NCBI RefSeq assembly: GCF_040219215.1
Contig: NZ_JAVJSX010000034.1
Location: 1-64,000, forward strand
Length of the DNA stretch: 64,000 nucleotides
Direction: 5' to 3'
Source of the DNA: Thalassobaculum_A sp040219215
Lineage (GTDB): Bacteria > Pseudomonadota > Alphaproteobacteria > Thalassobaculales > Thalassobaculaceae
Under the pieces are notes generated by a model. That model worked only from the letters and a program-made list of their open reading frames with translations. It made no database searches and had not been told where the DNA came from. Shown here in pieces: positions 44,066-53,357 of the stretch. The position numbers were made by a program, and so were the translations under genes. How positions within the stretch are numbered: the stretch's first letter is position 1; each line of letters starts with the position of its first letter.

Positions 44066-44842
44066 TCAGGCGCGCGACACCTCGCCGGCGTTGGTCAGAA
44101 CCAGCGCCAGGTCGTCGGACAGGGTCTTGCCGAGCCGGATCACCGACACCTCTTTTGGCAGGCCCGCCAGTTCCGGATGGCCGGCGTCGAACGAGGTGAC
44201 CACGGCGGTCGGCAATGATGCGGTTGGCCGGATCGAGCGGATCGCCCGGAGCAGATCGATTCCCGACATGCCGTCCAGGACGGCGGAGCTGAGAACGATG
44301 TCCGGCTTCTCGGCCACCGCGAAGCGCATGGCCTCGAACGGATCGGAGGCGGTCTGTGTGCGGTACCCGCAGTTCGCCAACTCGCGGGCCAGCATGTGAC
44401 CGAGGGTACGTGCCCGGGTGATCACCAGGGCGCGGCCCGGTTGGCCGCTGATCGCCTCCGGGTCGAAGTCGAAGACCGACGGCAGGCCGCGCAGAATGGA
44501 CGTGGCGCGATCGGCTTCCGGGTTGCGCCCGCGCTCGATGATGTCGCTCAGGGCGTCGGCGAAGCGTTGCAGGTCGGCGATCGGAAACGGCGTCTTCTCG
44601 GCGTTGGCTTCCAGATAGTCTTCGAACCGGTCGGCGATCAGCGAGATGGTCGGGAACCCGAAGGTCTTGCCGGTGCCTTTCAGGTTGTGGATTTCCCGCG
44701 CCAGATCGAGCAGCAGGGGACGGGCTTCCTTGGGGCGATTTGCCAGCTTGTTCAGCGCGATCTGGGCCCGTGCCAGCCGGTCGCCGGCGTCGTCCAGGAA
44801 CTCTCCTGTAAGCCGGGCCGCAATTTCGTCCGCGATTGCCAT
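44066..44842 (-). CDS. HPt domain fused to a degenerate receiver
   Basis: This 258-residue protein pairs an N-terminal histidine-phosphotransfer domain (REIHNLKGTGKTFGF, His near 52) with a C-terminal CheY-like fold (about 135-258). In the receiver the normal acidic pair is replaced (ALVITRARTLG) and the phosphoacceptor aspartate position reads VLSSAVLDGMSG, so phosphorylation there is unlikely. The HPt half looks active. ATG at 44842 with GAGGG upstream. It stands alone, converging with pckA. It might relay from the orphan hybrid kinase in the 57-59 kb region. Confidence 0.8.
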   Translation of the reverse strand: MAIADEIAARLTGEFLDDAGDRLARAQIALNKLANRPKEARPLLLDLAREIHNLKGTGKTFGFPTISLIADRFEDYLEANAEKTPFPIADLQRFADALSDIIERGRNPEADRATSILRGLPSVFDFDPEAISGQPGRALVITRARTLGHMLARELANCGYRTQTASDPFEAMRFAVAEKPDIVLSSAVLDGMSGIDLLRAIRSIRPTASLPTAVVTSFDAGHPELAGLPKEVSVIRLGKTLSDDLALVLTNAGEVSRA

Positions 44843-44945
44843 GCGGGATCCCTCTTGAGTCCGTGTTGACCCAGCCGGGATCATGCCGACGCAGTTGATA
44901 ATGATCCGTTAACGCTGACAGGCGGTGCGAGGCCGGGGCAAGGGC

Positions 44946-45461
44946 CTAACGGCAGAAGCTGACCGAACCTTCGGCGCACACCCGCTTGCCGTCGACCCAG
45001 GTGACGCCGGACAGGTTGGCGCGAAAGAAGTCCACGCCGCGCAGTTTGGCGCCGGTCAGGTCCGCACCCCGCAGGTTGGCCGAGACCAGCCGCGACTCCG
45101 CCAGGTCGGCGTCCCGGAAGGATGCGCCTTCCAGATTGGCCTCGGTGAAGTCGGCGCTGCGCAGCCGCGCCTGATCGAATATCGCCCCCTTGAGATCGGC
45201 CCCGAGGAACCGGACCCGGCCGCCTTCCAGCCGCGTGAAGGTGGTGCCGGCCAGGGTGGCGCGGTTGAAGCTGGCGTTGTCGAGGCGCGCGCCGGTCAGG
45301 TCGATCTGGGCGAGGTCGTAGCGATCGAAGCTGCATTGCCGCCAGTCGACGCCCGGCTGCGGCGGGTCGGTGCAGGCGGCCAATGCCGACCCGGTGGCGG
45401 CGACGAGCGACACGAAGGCGACGGCTGCAGCGCCAAGCGCGATTTTTACTGTGGGGTCCAT
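44946..45461 (-). CDS. Secreted pentapeptide-repeat protein
   Basis: This 171-residue protein has a signal peptide (IALGAAAVAFVSLVAATGSA) and then about fifteen A(D/N)LXX-type five-residue repeats, for example QIDLTGARLDNASFNRATL, ADLKGAIFDQARL and ANLRGADLTGAKL, which fold as a right-handed square helix. Cysteines near both ends could form a disulphide. Role unknown; some pentapeptide proteins mimic DNA and protect gyrase, but a periplasmic one would not. The start is placed at 45461 from the signal peptide. Confidence 0.85.
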   Translation of the reverse strand: MDPTVKIALGAAAVAFVSLVAATGSALAACTDPPQPGVDWRQCSFDRYDLAQIDLTGARLDNASFNRATLAGTTFTRLEGGRVRFLGADLKGAIFDQARLRSADFTEANLEGASFRDADLAESRLVSANLRGADLTGAKLRGVDFFRANLSGVTWVDGKRVCAEGSVSFCR

Positions 45462-45696
45462 GGGTTGGAACCCTAGCACGTGCGCGGCGGTGGAAAAGAG
45501 TGCGTACCGCTGCCCGCTCGCAATTTCGCGCCACACCCAGAATGCTGCACTGCGTTATTCGGCGGGTTTGTGCCGGACCGCCGATGGTCTATAACGGCCG
45601 CGTCGACCGCCGGGCGCGCTCGCGCTAGGCTTTGGGTCGACCGGGTCGCGGCCATTGGGACGCGCGCTCGGATTGGAACGCCGTGAGGGGGTATGC

Positions 45697-46083
45697 ATGA
45701 GCGCTGACCGTCGGCCGTTGTCGCCGCATCTCCAGATCTACAAGCCGCAGCTGACCAGCGTGCTGTCGATCTCCCACCGTGCCACCGGCGTCGGCCTCGC
45801 GGCCGGGCTGCTGCTGCTGACGTGGTGGCTGCTTGCGGCGGCGGCGGGCCCCGATTCGTTTGCCGTGGTTCAGGGCTTTCTCGGCTCCTGGCTCGGCTAC
45901 CTGATCCTGTTCGGCTTCAGCTATGCGCTGATGTTCCATCTGTGCAACGGCGTCCGGCACCTGTTCTGGGACGCCGGCTGGGGCTTCGAGCTTGATACGG
46001 TCTACAGGTCCGGATGGGCGGTTGTGATCGCGTCGGTGGCGCTCACGGTGCTCGCCTGGGCGATCGCCATCGTGTCGGCGTAA
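45697..46083 (+). CDS. sdhC: Succinate dehydrogenase cytochrome b556 subunit
   Basis: This 128-residue subunit anchors complex II and binds heme b and quinone. It starts ADRRPLSPHLQIYKPQLTSV followed by SISHRATGVGL, then three membrane helices, with the heme ligand in LMFHLCNGVRHLFWD. ATG at 45697 is chosen with GAGGGG upstream. First gene of sdhCDAB. Confidence 0.96.
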   Translation: MSADRRPLSPHLQIYKPQLTSVLSISHRATGVGLAAGLLLLTWWLLAAAAGPDSFAVVQGFLGSWLGYLILFGFSYALMFHLCNGVRHLFWDAGWGFELDTVYRSGWAVVIASVALTVLAWAIAIVSA

Positions 46084-46094
46084 GGGAGGGACGG

Positions 46095-46493
46095 ATGGCT
46101 GGAAAGACCATGCAGTCGATGCGCAACCCGCTGGCACGGGTCCGCGGCCTCGGCTCCGCCAAGGAAGGCGTGCATCACTGGTGGGCGCAGCGCCTGACGG
46201 CTATTGCGCTGGTGCCGCTCACGATCTGGTTCGTGATGTCGATTGCCGGTCTCGCCGGGGTGGATCATGCCGGTGCGGTCGCCTGGATCGGCTCGGCACC
46301 GGTCGCGGTGCTGCTGGTGCTGCTGATCGCCGCGGTGTACTGGCACGCCCAACTCGGCGTGCAGGTGGTGATCGAGGATTATGTTCATAACGAAGCGGTC
46401 AAGCTGACGGCGCTGATCGTCTTGAAATTTGCGGCCATCGCCCTTGGCGTCGCGTCGATCTTCGCCGTTCTGCGACTGGCGTTCGGAGGCTGA
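46095..46493 (+). CDS. sdhD: Succinate dehydrogenase membrane anchor subunit
   Basis: This 132-residue anchor subunit has RGLGSAKEGVHHWWAQRLTA, the usual first helix of alphaproteobacterial SdhD, and WHAQLGVQVVIEDYVHNEAV with the second heme-ligand histidine and quinone-site tyrosine. Three membrane helices. GGGAGG lies 5 bases before the ATG. It is 11 bases from sdhC and 4 bases from sdhA. Confidence 0.95.
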   Translation: MAGKTMQSMRNPLARVRGLGSAKEGVHHWWAQRLTAIALVPLTIWFVMSIAGLAGVDHAGAVAWIGSAPVAVLLVLLIAAVYWHAQLGVQVVIEDYVHNEAVKLTALIVLKFAAIALGVASIFAVLRLAFGG

Positions 46494-46497
46494 GGCC

Positions 46498-48288
46498 ATG
46501 GAATCCTACAAGATCATCGACCATGAGTATGACGCGGTGGTGGTCGGTGCCGGCGGTGCCGGGCTGCGCGCCACCCTGGGCATGACCATGGAGGGGCTGA
46601 AGACCGCCTGCATCACCAAGGTTTTCCCGACCCGAAGCCACACCGTCGCCGCCCAGGGCGGTATCGGCGCCGCGCTCGACAACATGGGCGAAGGCGACAA
46701 CTGGCGCTTCCACATGTACGACACCGTCAAGGGATCCGACTGGCTCGGCGACCAGGACGCCATCGAGTACATGTGCCGCAACGCCATCCCGGCGGTGATC
46801 GAGCTGGAGCACTTCGGCGTGCCGTTCTCGCGGACCGACGAGGGCAAGATCTACCAGCGGCCGTTCGGCGGCCACACGCTGGACCACGGCAAGGCGATGG
46901 CCAAGCGGGCGTGCGCCGCCGCCGACCGTACCGGCCACGCGATCCTGCACACGCTGTACCAGCAGTCGCTGCGCAACCACGCGGAGTTCTTCGTCGAGTA
47001 CTTCGCCCTCGACCTGATCATGGACGAGGAAGGGGCGTGCCGCGGGGTCATGGCGCTGTGCCTGGAAGACGGCACCATCCATCGGTTCCGCGCCCACGAG
47101 ACGGTGCTTGCGACCGGCGGCTATGGCCGCGCGTACTTCTCCTGCACCTCGGCCCACACCTGCACCGGCGACGGCAACGCCATGGTGCTGCGCGCCGGCC
47201 TGCCGCTGCAGGACATGGAGTTCGTGCAGTTCCACCCGACCGGAATCTATGGCGCCGGCTGCCTGATCACCGAGGGTGCGCGGGGCGAAGGCGGATACCT
47301 GACCAACTCCGAGGGCGAGCGTTTCATGGAGCGCTATGCTCCGACCGCCAAGGACCTGGCGAGCCGCGACGTGGTCAGCCGGGCGATGACCATCGAGATC
47401 AATGAAGGGCGCGGCGTCGGTCCGAACAAGGACCACATCATGCTGCACCTGGAGCACCTCGACCCGCAGGTCCTGCACCACCGCCTGCCGGGCATCTCCG
47501 AGACCGCCAAGGTGTTCGCCGGTGCCGAGGTCACAAAGGAGCCGATCCCGGTGCTGCCGACCGTGCACTACAACATGGGCGGCATTCCGACGAACTACCA
47601 CGGCGAGGTGCTGAGCCCGACCGCCGGCGATCCCGACCGGGTGGTCCCCGGCCTGATGGCGATCGGCGAGGCGGCCTGCGTGTCGGTGCATGGCGCCAAT
47701 CGTCTGGGCACCAACTCGCTGCTCGACATCGTGGTGTTCGGCCGGGCCGCCGCCCACCGCGCCGCCGAAGTCGTCACCCCGGGCGAACGCCACAAGCCCC
47801 TGCCGGCCGACGCCGGCGAGCAGGCGGTTGCCAGGCTGGAGCGAATGCGCACCGCCAAGGGTGACCGCAAGCCCGGGGCGATCCGTCTCGACATGCAGCG
47901 CACCATGCAGACCAACGCCGCGGTGTTCCGCACCGACGAGCTGATGCAGGCCGGCCTCAAGAAGATCCACGAGGTCGCCGACAGCATGGCCGACGTCGGG
48001 CTGAACGACCGGTCGCTGATCTGGAACTCGGATCTGGTCGAGGCGCTGGAGCTGGAGAACCTGGTCAGTCAGGCGATCGTCACGCTGACGTCGGCGTCGC
48101 TGCGCAAGGAAAGCCGCGGGGCGCACGCCCATGAGGACTTCCCGGACCGCGACGACGCGAACTGGATGAAGCACACCGCCATGTGGCTGGATGAGAAGAA
48201 CCAGCACAAGGTGCTGTACCGCGACGTCCACATGAACACTCTCTCGAACGAGGTGGAGAGCATCCCGCCGGTCGCCCGCGTCTACTGA
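46498..48288 (+). CDS. sdhA: Succinate dehydrogenase flavoprotein subunit
   Basis: This 596-residue FAD enzyme oxidises succinate. It has AVVVGAGGAGLRATLGM (FAD loop), KVFPTRSHTVAAQGG with the histidine that links FAD, FVQFHPTGIYGAGCLITEGARG (catalytic region), MERYAPTAKDLASRDVVSRA and VHGANRLGTNSLLDIVVFG. Length and ends match the family. It is third in sdhCDAB. Confidence 0.97.
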   Translation: MESYKIIDHEYDAVVVGAGGAGLRATLGMTMEGLKTACITKVFPTRSHTVAAQGGIGAALDNMGEGDNWRFHMYDTVKGSDWLGDQDAIEYMCRNAIPAVIELEHFGVPFSRTDEGKIYQRPFGGHTLDHGKAMAKRACAAADRTGHAILHTLYQQSLRNHAEFFVEYFALDLIMDEEGACRGVMALCLEDGTIHRFRAHETVLATGGYGRAYFSCTSAHTCTGDGNAMVLRAGLPLQDMEFVQFHPTGIYGAGCLITEGARGEGGYLTNSEGERFMERYAPTAKDLASRDVVSRAMTIEINEGRGVGPNKDHIMLHLEHLDPQVLHHRLPGISETAKVFAGAEVTKEPIPVLPTVHYNMGGIPTNYHGEVLSPTAGDPDRVVPGLMAIGEAACVSVHGANRLGTNSLLDIVVFGRAAAHRAAEVVTPGERHKPLPADAGEQAVARLERMRTAKGDRKPGAIRLDMQRTMQTNAAVFRTDELMQAGLKKIHEVADSMADVGLNDRSLIWNSDLVEALELENLVSQAIVTLTSASLRKESRGAHAHEDFPDRDDANWMKHTAMWLDEKNQHKVLYRDVHMNTLSNEVESIPPVARVY

Positions 48289-48333
48289 CGCCGCGCCCGG
48301 ACCGCTGCTCCAACCCCCAGCCGAGGATCATCG

Positions 48334-49113
48334 ATGGCCGAGTTCACCCTGCCCGCCAATTCCAAGGTCAAGATTGGCGACACCTACAAGGCGCCGGAAG
48401 GTGCCAAGCGGATCAAGACGTTCAAGATCTACCGTTGGGACCCGGACAAGGGCGGAAACCCGCGCCTGGACACCTACGAGATCGACATGGACAGCTGCGC
48501 GCCGATGGTCCTGGACGCGCTGATCAAGATCAAGAACGAGATCGACACCACCCTGACCTTCCGGCGGTCCTGCCGCGAGGGCATCTGCGGGTCGTGCTCG
48601 ATGAACATCGACTGCACCAACACGCTGGCGTGTCTGAAGCCGATCGACGAGGTCGACGGCGAGGTTCACATCTACCCGCTGCCGCACATGCCGGTGATCA
48701 AGGACCTGGTGCCCGACCTGTCGGTGCCGTACGCCCAGTTGGCGTCGGTCGAGCCGTGGCTGCAGACCCAGACCCTGCCGTCGCCGACCGAGGAGCGCCG
48801 TCAGAGCCCGGACGAGCGGGCCAAGCTCGACGGGCTGTGGGAGTGCGTGCTGTGCTTCTGCTGCACGACCTCGTGCCCCAGCTACTGGTGGAACAGCGAC
48901 CGCTATCTCGGTCCGGCAGTGCTGCTGCAGGCTTATCGCTGGATCGCCGACAGCCGGGACGAGTTCACCGGTGAGCGCCTGGACGCGCTGGAGGATCCGT
49001 TCCGCCTCTACCGCTGCCACACCATCATGAACTGCACCAAGACCTGCCCGAAGAGCTTGAACCCGGCCAAGGCGATCGCCGAGATCAAGAAGCTGATGGT
49101 GCTGCGGCAGTAG
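48334..49113 (+). CDS. sdhB: Succinate dehydrogenase iron-sulphur subunit
   Basis: This 259-residue subunit carries the 2Fe-2S, 4Fe-4S and 3Fe-4S clusters. The first set is SCREGICGSCSMNIDCTNTL-type (Cys near 75-95), and later sets are ECVLCFCCTTSCPSYWW and NCTKTCPKSLNP. It passes electrons from SdhA to quinone. It ends the sdh operon. Confidence 0.97.
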   Translation: MAEFTLPANSKVKIGDTYKAPEGAKRIKTFKIYRWDPDKGGNPRLDTYEIDMDSCAPMVLDALIKIKNEIDTTLTFRRSCREGICGSCSMNIDCTNTLACLKPIDEVDGEVHIYPLPHMPVIKDLVPDLSVPYAQLASVEPWLQTQTLPSPTEERRQSPDERAKLDGLWECVLCFCCTTSCPSYWWNSDRYLGPAVLLQAYRWIADSRDEFTGERLDALEDPFRLYRCHTIMNCTKTCPKSLNPAKAIAEIKKLMVLRQ

Positions 49114-49120
49114 GATGGGT

Positions 49121-49137
49121 CGGGCCTGCGAGGCCCG
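49121..49137 (+). terminator. Hairpin after sdhB
   Basis: CGGGCCT-GCG-AGGCCCG is a perfect 7-bp stem with a 3-base loop, 8 bases after the sdhB stop. No T-run follows, so it may stabilise the transcript end or serve as a weak terminator. Confidence 0.45.
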
Positions 49138-49203
49138 CGTGTCGCGGACGCTCTGATCACAGTCGGCGATCTTGGCGCGCCGCAATGCCTCTAGGATATC
49201 GAG

Positions 49204-50040
49204 ATGGCCCCTTTGCGCCCTGGTGAGGCTCTGGTCGATACTCGCTGGGGGCCGATGGTGTGCTTTGCCAACGATACCGGCGTGTCGGAAGCGCTGCGCC
49301 GGTTCGGCGAATACGGCGCCTACGAGATCGACCTCTACCATCGACTTCTGGGCGATGCCGGGACGTTCCTCGACATCGGCGCAAATGTCGGAGTGGTGAG
49401 CGTTGCCATGGCCAGTCTGGACGAGCGGCGCCGGGTGGTCGCGTTCGAACCACAGCTCAGCTATTTCGGGGCCGCGGCGGCAAACCTGCGGCGGTTCCCG
49501 AACGCATCGATCTACCCGCTGGCGCTGTCCGACCGTGAAGAACTGCTCGAAGTCGCGGAGATTCACCCCGACCGGGTCGCCAACTACGGGGCGCTCGACA
49601 TTTCGAACGTTCGCCACGCCGACCGGCAGCATCCCGCTGCCGCCACGACCATCGACGGATTCCTACTCCGCCAGGCCATCGTTCCCGACCTCATCAAGAT
49701 CGATGTCGAGGGCATGGAGGCGCGGGTGCTGGCGGGGGGTACGGAGACGCTTCGGAGCGTGTCGCCGATCGTGTCCGTGGAGGCGGATCGGCGCGACACG
49801 AGTGCCCGAGCCGTGGATCTCCTGATCGCACTCGGGTATCGGGTCTACCTGACGTTGTTCAGGGTGATCTCGGCGACCAATCCGAACTACGATTCGAGCA
49901 GCGTGCACTGCCGCAACCTGCACGTCCACGTGATCGGATTTGGCGCCGCGATCCCCGACTGGTGGCAGGCCGGGTTCCGGGGCAGCGAGATCCGTGGAGG
50001 ATCCGAGTATCTCGCGCATTTCGACCGTAAGTTCTCATGA
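49204..50040 (+). CDS. FkbM family methyltransferase
   Basis: This 278-residue SAM-dependent methyltransferase has FLDIGANVGVVSVAM (SAM loop), VVAFEPQLSYFGAAAANL, then LIKIDVEGMEARVLAGG, the hallmark strand of the FkbM family. Such enzymes O-methylate sugars or polyketides; a glycan target fits the wider context, but no biosynthetic gene is adjacent. AGGA lies upstream of the ATG. Transcribed alone. Confidence 0.9.
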   Translation: MAPLRPGEALVDTRWGPMVCFANDTGVSEALRRFGEYGAYEIDLYHRLLGDAGTFLDIGANVGVVSVAMASLDERRRVVAFEPQLSYFGAAAANLRRFPNASIYPLALSDREELLEVAEIHPDRVANYGALDISNVRHADRQHPAAATTIDGFLLRQAIVPDLIKIDVEGMEARVLAGGTETLRSVSPIVSVEADRRDTSARAVDLLIALGYRVYLTLFRVISATNPNYDSSSVHCRNLHVHVIGFGAAIPDWWQAGFRGSEIRGGSEYLAHFDRKFS

Positions 50041-50186
50041 TTTGTGTTGGATCTGCCCGGCTCGGTGACAGGTCGGAGATCGCACGGCGCACGATACAAA
50101 CCATCTCGTCCCCAGATTGCCATCCTTTCGCCCCCTGGCTATGGTCGCTTCGCCGTCCGTAACCGCTTCGGACGAAAGGACAGATC

Positions 50187-50954
50187 ATGCGCCAGGCCCG
50201 CCTCCTGCCCCTCTCCCTGATCGTTGCCGCTGCCCTCGGACTGCCGCTGCAGCCGACCCCGGCGGCGGCCCAGAAACACAGCGAATCGATCGAATCAGCC
50301 GCGTCCGACACGGTCATCCAACGTGAGGGTGCGGCCGACGACGAAGTCACGCTGGAGTTCGAGGTCGAGGATTGGGTCGAGACCAAGACAGCGACGGTCC
50401 GGATCGCCGCCGATCTCGCCGTCGAATCCGGCCGGTTCGGCGCGGCCCGCCAGGATCTGGTCGGAACGCTTCAGGGGCTCGGCACCGGGGCGGAGTGGCG
50501 GATCGTCGATTTCGGAAAAATGGGTGACGACGCCGGCTTCGAGCGCTGGCGGCTGGTGGCCGAGGCAAGGGTGCCGGAAGCCAGCCTGGCCGACCTCGCC
50601 GGCAAGACCAAGGAGGCGACCAAGCCCGGCCGGGCGCTGACCGTCGCGAGCATCGACTACAGCCCGACCATGGCGGAGCGGGAGGCGGTGGTTGATCGGC
50701 TGCGGGCACGGATCTACGGCCGCGTGGCGCGCGAAATCGTCGCGCTGAACAGCGCATTCGGCAACCGGACCTTCCGGATCCGGATGATCGACTTCACGCC
50801 GAACTACCGGCCGCAGCCGCAGATGATGGGAATGGTGCGCAGCGAATCGGCGGGTGCCGCCAAGATGGCCGACGCCGGCGGCGGCCTGGCGGGTGCCGAG
50901 AAGGCCCGGCTCTCGGCGCGGGTCATCCTTGCCGCGGTCGCTTCCGGCGGCTGA
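50187..50954 (+). CDS. Secreted protein, possibly SIMPL-domain-like
   Basis: This 255-residue protein has a clear signal peptide (LSLIVAAALGLPLQPTPAAA) and a mixed region with two similar-looking halves; the later part, DYSPTMAEREAVVDRLRARI, followed by YGRVAREIVALN and FRIRMIDFTPNY, resembles SIMPL/DUF541 folds. I am not sure of the family. AAGGA lies 6 bases upstream of the ATG. It probably works in the periplasm; no function is assigned. Confidence 0.6.
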   Translation: MRQARLLPLSLIVAAALGLPLQPTPAAAQKHSESIESAASDTVIQREGAADDEVTLEFEVEDWVETKTATVRIAADLAVESGRFGAARQDLVGTLQGLGTGAEWRIVDFGKMGDDAGFERWRLVAEARVPEASLADLAGKTKEATKPGRALTVASIDYSPTMAEREAVVDRLRARIYGRVAREIVALNSAFGNRTFRIRMIDFTPNYRPQPQMMGMVRSESAGAAKMADAGGGLAGAEKARLSARVILAAVASGG

Positions 50955-50989
50955 CGGAACACACCAGGCAACTCATTGGGGAGGGCGGG

Positions 50990-51739
50990 ATGTCCGCGAA
51001 AGTTCTGATTGTGACCGGCGGTTCGCGCGGGATCGGCGCCGCGGTGTGCCGCCGTGCCGCAGCCGACGGCTGGGACGTGGCGGTGAACTACGCCGGCAAT
51101 GCCGAAGCGGCCGAGGCTACCGCCGCTGCCGTTCGTAAAGCCGGTCGGCGGGCGATCGTCGTGCAGGGCGACATGGCGCAGGAAGCGGACATACAGCGCC
51201 TGTTCGAGACCGCGGAGAAGGAACTCGGGCCGATCACCGGGGTGGTCTGCAACGCCGGCATCACCGGCAAGATCACCCGGGTCGAGGACATGAGCGTCGA
51301 AGCGATGCGCGGCGTGATCGACCTGAATGTGCTGGGCGTGATGATCGCCAACCGCGAGGCGGTGCGGCGGATGTCGACCAAGCGCAAGGGTACGGGCGGG
51401 GCGATCGTGAACCTGTCGTCGATTGCGCCGCGGGTCGGCTCGCCGAACGAGTTCGTGCACTACGCCGCCTCCAAGGGCGCGGTGGATGCCTGGACCCTGG
51501 GTCTCAGCCGCGAAGTGGCCGGCGAGGGCGTGCGGGTCAACGCGGTCGCGCCCGGCATGATCGACACCGACATCCACGCCACGGCCGGCGCGCCGGACCG
51601 CGCCCAGCGGCTCGGCGCCACCGTGCCGATCGGCCGTGCCGGCACGGCCGACGAGGTTGCCGAAGCGGTGGTCTGGCTGCTGTCCGACGCCGCACGCTAC
51701 TGCATCGGCACCGTGTTGTCGGTCAATGGCGGCCGCTGA
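50990..51739 (+). CDS. SDR family oxidoreductase (FabG-like)
   Basis: This 249-residue NAD(P)-dependent dehydrogenase has the cofactor motif TGGSRGIGAAV, the NAG motif in GVVCNAGITG, and the catalytic Ser-Tyr-Lys in NLSSIAPRVG and HYAASKGAVD. Residues AGNAEAAEATAAAV after strand 2 suggest NADP preference. The substrate cannot be told. Good ribosome site (GGGGAGGGCGGG). Its end overlaps zapE by 14 bases. Confidence 0.92.
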   Translation: MSAKVLIVTGGSRGIGAAVCRRAAADGWDVAVNYAGNAEAAEATAAAVRKAGRRAIVVQGDMAQEADIQRLFETAEKELGPITGVVCNAGITGKITRVEDMSVEAMRGVIDLNVLGVMIANREAVRRMSTKRKGTGGAIVNLSSIAPRVGSPNEFVHYAASKGAVDAWTLGLSREVAGEGVRVNAVAPGMIDTDIHATAGAPDRAQRLGATVPIGRAGTADEVAEAVVWLLSDAARYCIGTVLSVNGGR

Positions 51740-52877
51740 GGCGGAGCCGCCGTCGCCGAAGTCCGGCCTGCTGGCCCTGTACCGGGCCCGGGTCGCGTCC
51801 GGGGCCTTGAAGGAGGACGACGTCCAGGCCTCCGCCGCCGCGCGGCTCGACGCTCTGGCGCGGGCGGTCGACGGCTGGCAGGCGCGCTCGGCGTCCGCCG
51901 GTGGCTGGCTGTCCAAGCTGGGGCTGCGCCACGCCAAGGAGGTGGCCGCCCCGGTCGGCCTGTATCTCTACGGTCCGGTCGGACGCGGCAAGTCCATGCT
52001 GATGGACCTGTTCTTCGACGCGGCGCCGGTGGCGGCGAAGCGCCGGGTGCATTTCCAGGAGTTCATGCAGGAGGTGCACGGCTCGATCCACCGGTTCCGC
52101 ACCGAGGGCGGGGCCGGTGACACGCCGATCCTGCAGGCCGCGGCGGCGGTTGCCGATCAGGTCTCGCTGCTGTGTTTCGACGAGATGGAGGTCAAGGACA
52201 TCGCCGATGCGATGATCCTCTCGCGGCTGTTCACCGCATTGTTCGAGCGCGGCGTGGTGGTGGTCACGACGTCGAACCGCCCGCCGGACGACCTGTATCG
52301 CGGCGGTCTGCACCGTGATCGCTTCCTGCCGTTCATCGACCTGTTGAAGGATCGCCTGGCGTCGATCGATCTGGGCGACGGCACCGACTACCGCCGTGAC
52401 CGGCTCGCCGGCGAGCCGCTGTTCTTCACCCCGGCCGACGAAGCGGCCCGCGCCGCGCTCGACCGGCTGTTTGGCGAGTTGACCGGCGGTGCCCTGCCGG
52501 AGCCGGACAGCGTGGTGGTGCTCGGCCGGGAGCTGGCAGTGCCGGCCGCCGCCAAGGGTGTTGCGCGCTTCGCGTTCCGGGAGCTGTGCGCCCGTCCGCT
52601 CGGGCCCGGCGACTTCCTGGCGATCGCCCGCCGCTACCGTGCGGTCCTGATCGACGATGTGCCGCGCATGACCGACGCGATCCGCGACCAGGCGCGCCGC
52701 TTCATGATGCTGATCGACTCGCTGTACGAACGCCGGGTGTCGCTGGTCTGCTCGGCGGAAGCGGAGGCCGGCGAACTGTATGCCGGGACCGACTGGGGCT
52801 TCGAGTTCGACCGCACCGTCTCGCGGCTGATGGAAATGCGTTCCGCCGACTACTTCGCTGAACCGCACCGGCCGTGA
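51726..52877 (+). CDS. zapE: Cell division/AFG1-type ATPase ZapE
   Basis: This 383-residue AFG1-like ATPase has Walker A GPVGRGKSMLMDLFF, RRVHFQEFMQEVHGSIHRFR, and Walker B LLCFDEMEVKDIADAMIL followed by TTSNRPPDDLY. ZapE acts on FtsZ in enteric bacteria and AFG1 handles mitochondrial inner-membrane proteins. ATG at 51726 overlaps the SDR gene, and the gene ends in a GTGA overlap with the acetyltransferase. Confidence 0.94.
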   Translation: MAAAEAEPPSPKSGLLALYRARVASGALKEDDVQASAAARLDALARAVDGWQARSASAGGWLSKLGLRHAKEVAAPVGLYLYGPVGRGKSMLMDLFFDAAPVAAKRRVHFQEFMQEVHGSIHRFRTEGGAGDTPILQAAAAVADQVSLLCFDEMEVKDIADAMILSRLFTALFERGVVVVTTSNRPPDDLYRGGLHRDRFLPFIDLLKDRLASIDLGDGTDYRRDRLAGEPLFFTPADEAARAALDRLFGELTGGALPEPDSVVVLGRELAVPAAAKGVARFAFRELCARPLGPGDFLAIARRYRAVLIDDVPRMTDAIRDQARRFMMLIDSLYERRVSLVCSAEAEAGELYAGTDWGFEFDRTVSRLMEMRSADYFAEPHRP

Positions 52878-53335
52878 AGCGGATGTCGGACATTGCGGTC
52901 CGGCGTGCGGTACGGGCCGATGCCAACGCGCTGTTCGCGATGCTTCGGGCGTTGGCGCGGTTCCATGGCCGCGAGGCGTCGATCAGTCGGGAGACCTTCA
53001 TCGACCATGGCTGGCTGGAGCCAGCCCGGTTCGATGCCTGGATCGCGGAAACCTCGGCGAGTGAACCGATCGGTTTCGCCCAGGGCTTCGGTCAATACTC
53101 GACCTGGAGCGGCGACGAGGTGTTTTATCTGGCGAACCTGTGGGTGAATCCGGATTGCCGAACCGGTGGTGTGGGGACGGCGCTGATGGCGGTGGTCGAG
53201 CACCATGCCCGGGCGACCGGGCGGTCGCGCGTGGAGCTTCTGGTGGACCGAAGCAACCCGGCCTGCGCCTTCTACCGTCGCCTCGGGCTGCAAGAACGCA
53301 ACGACGAACGCTTCGTGCGGGAGACCGGTGTTTGA
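52874..53335 (+). CDS. GNAT family N-acetyltransferase
   Basis: This 153-residue protein has the GNAT acetyl-CoA site in VNPDCRTGGVGTALMAVVEH (R-x-x-G-x-G/A type) and the C-terminal VDRSNPACAFYRRLGLQ. The substrate may be a polyamine, amino sugar or protein. Starts at GTG 52874 overlapping zapE; ATG at 52883 is also possible. Confidence 0.88.
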   Translation: MKRMSDIAVRRAVRADANALFAMLRALARFHGREASISRETFIDHGWLEPARFDAWIAETSASEPIGFAQGFGQYSTWSGDEVFYLANLWVNPDCRTGGVGTALMAVVEHHARATGRSRVELLVDRSNPACAFYRRLGLQERNDERFVRETGV

Positions 53336-53357
53336 GCGGGGCGTGCAGCCCGGCCGC

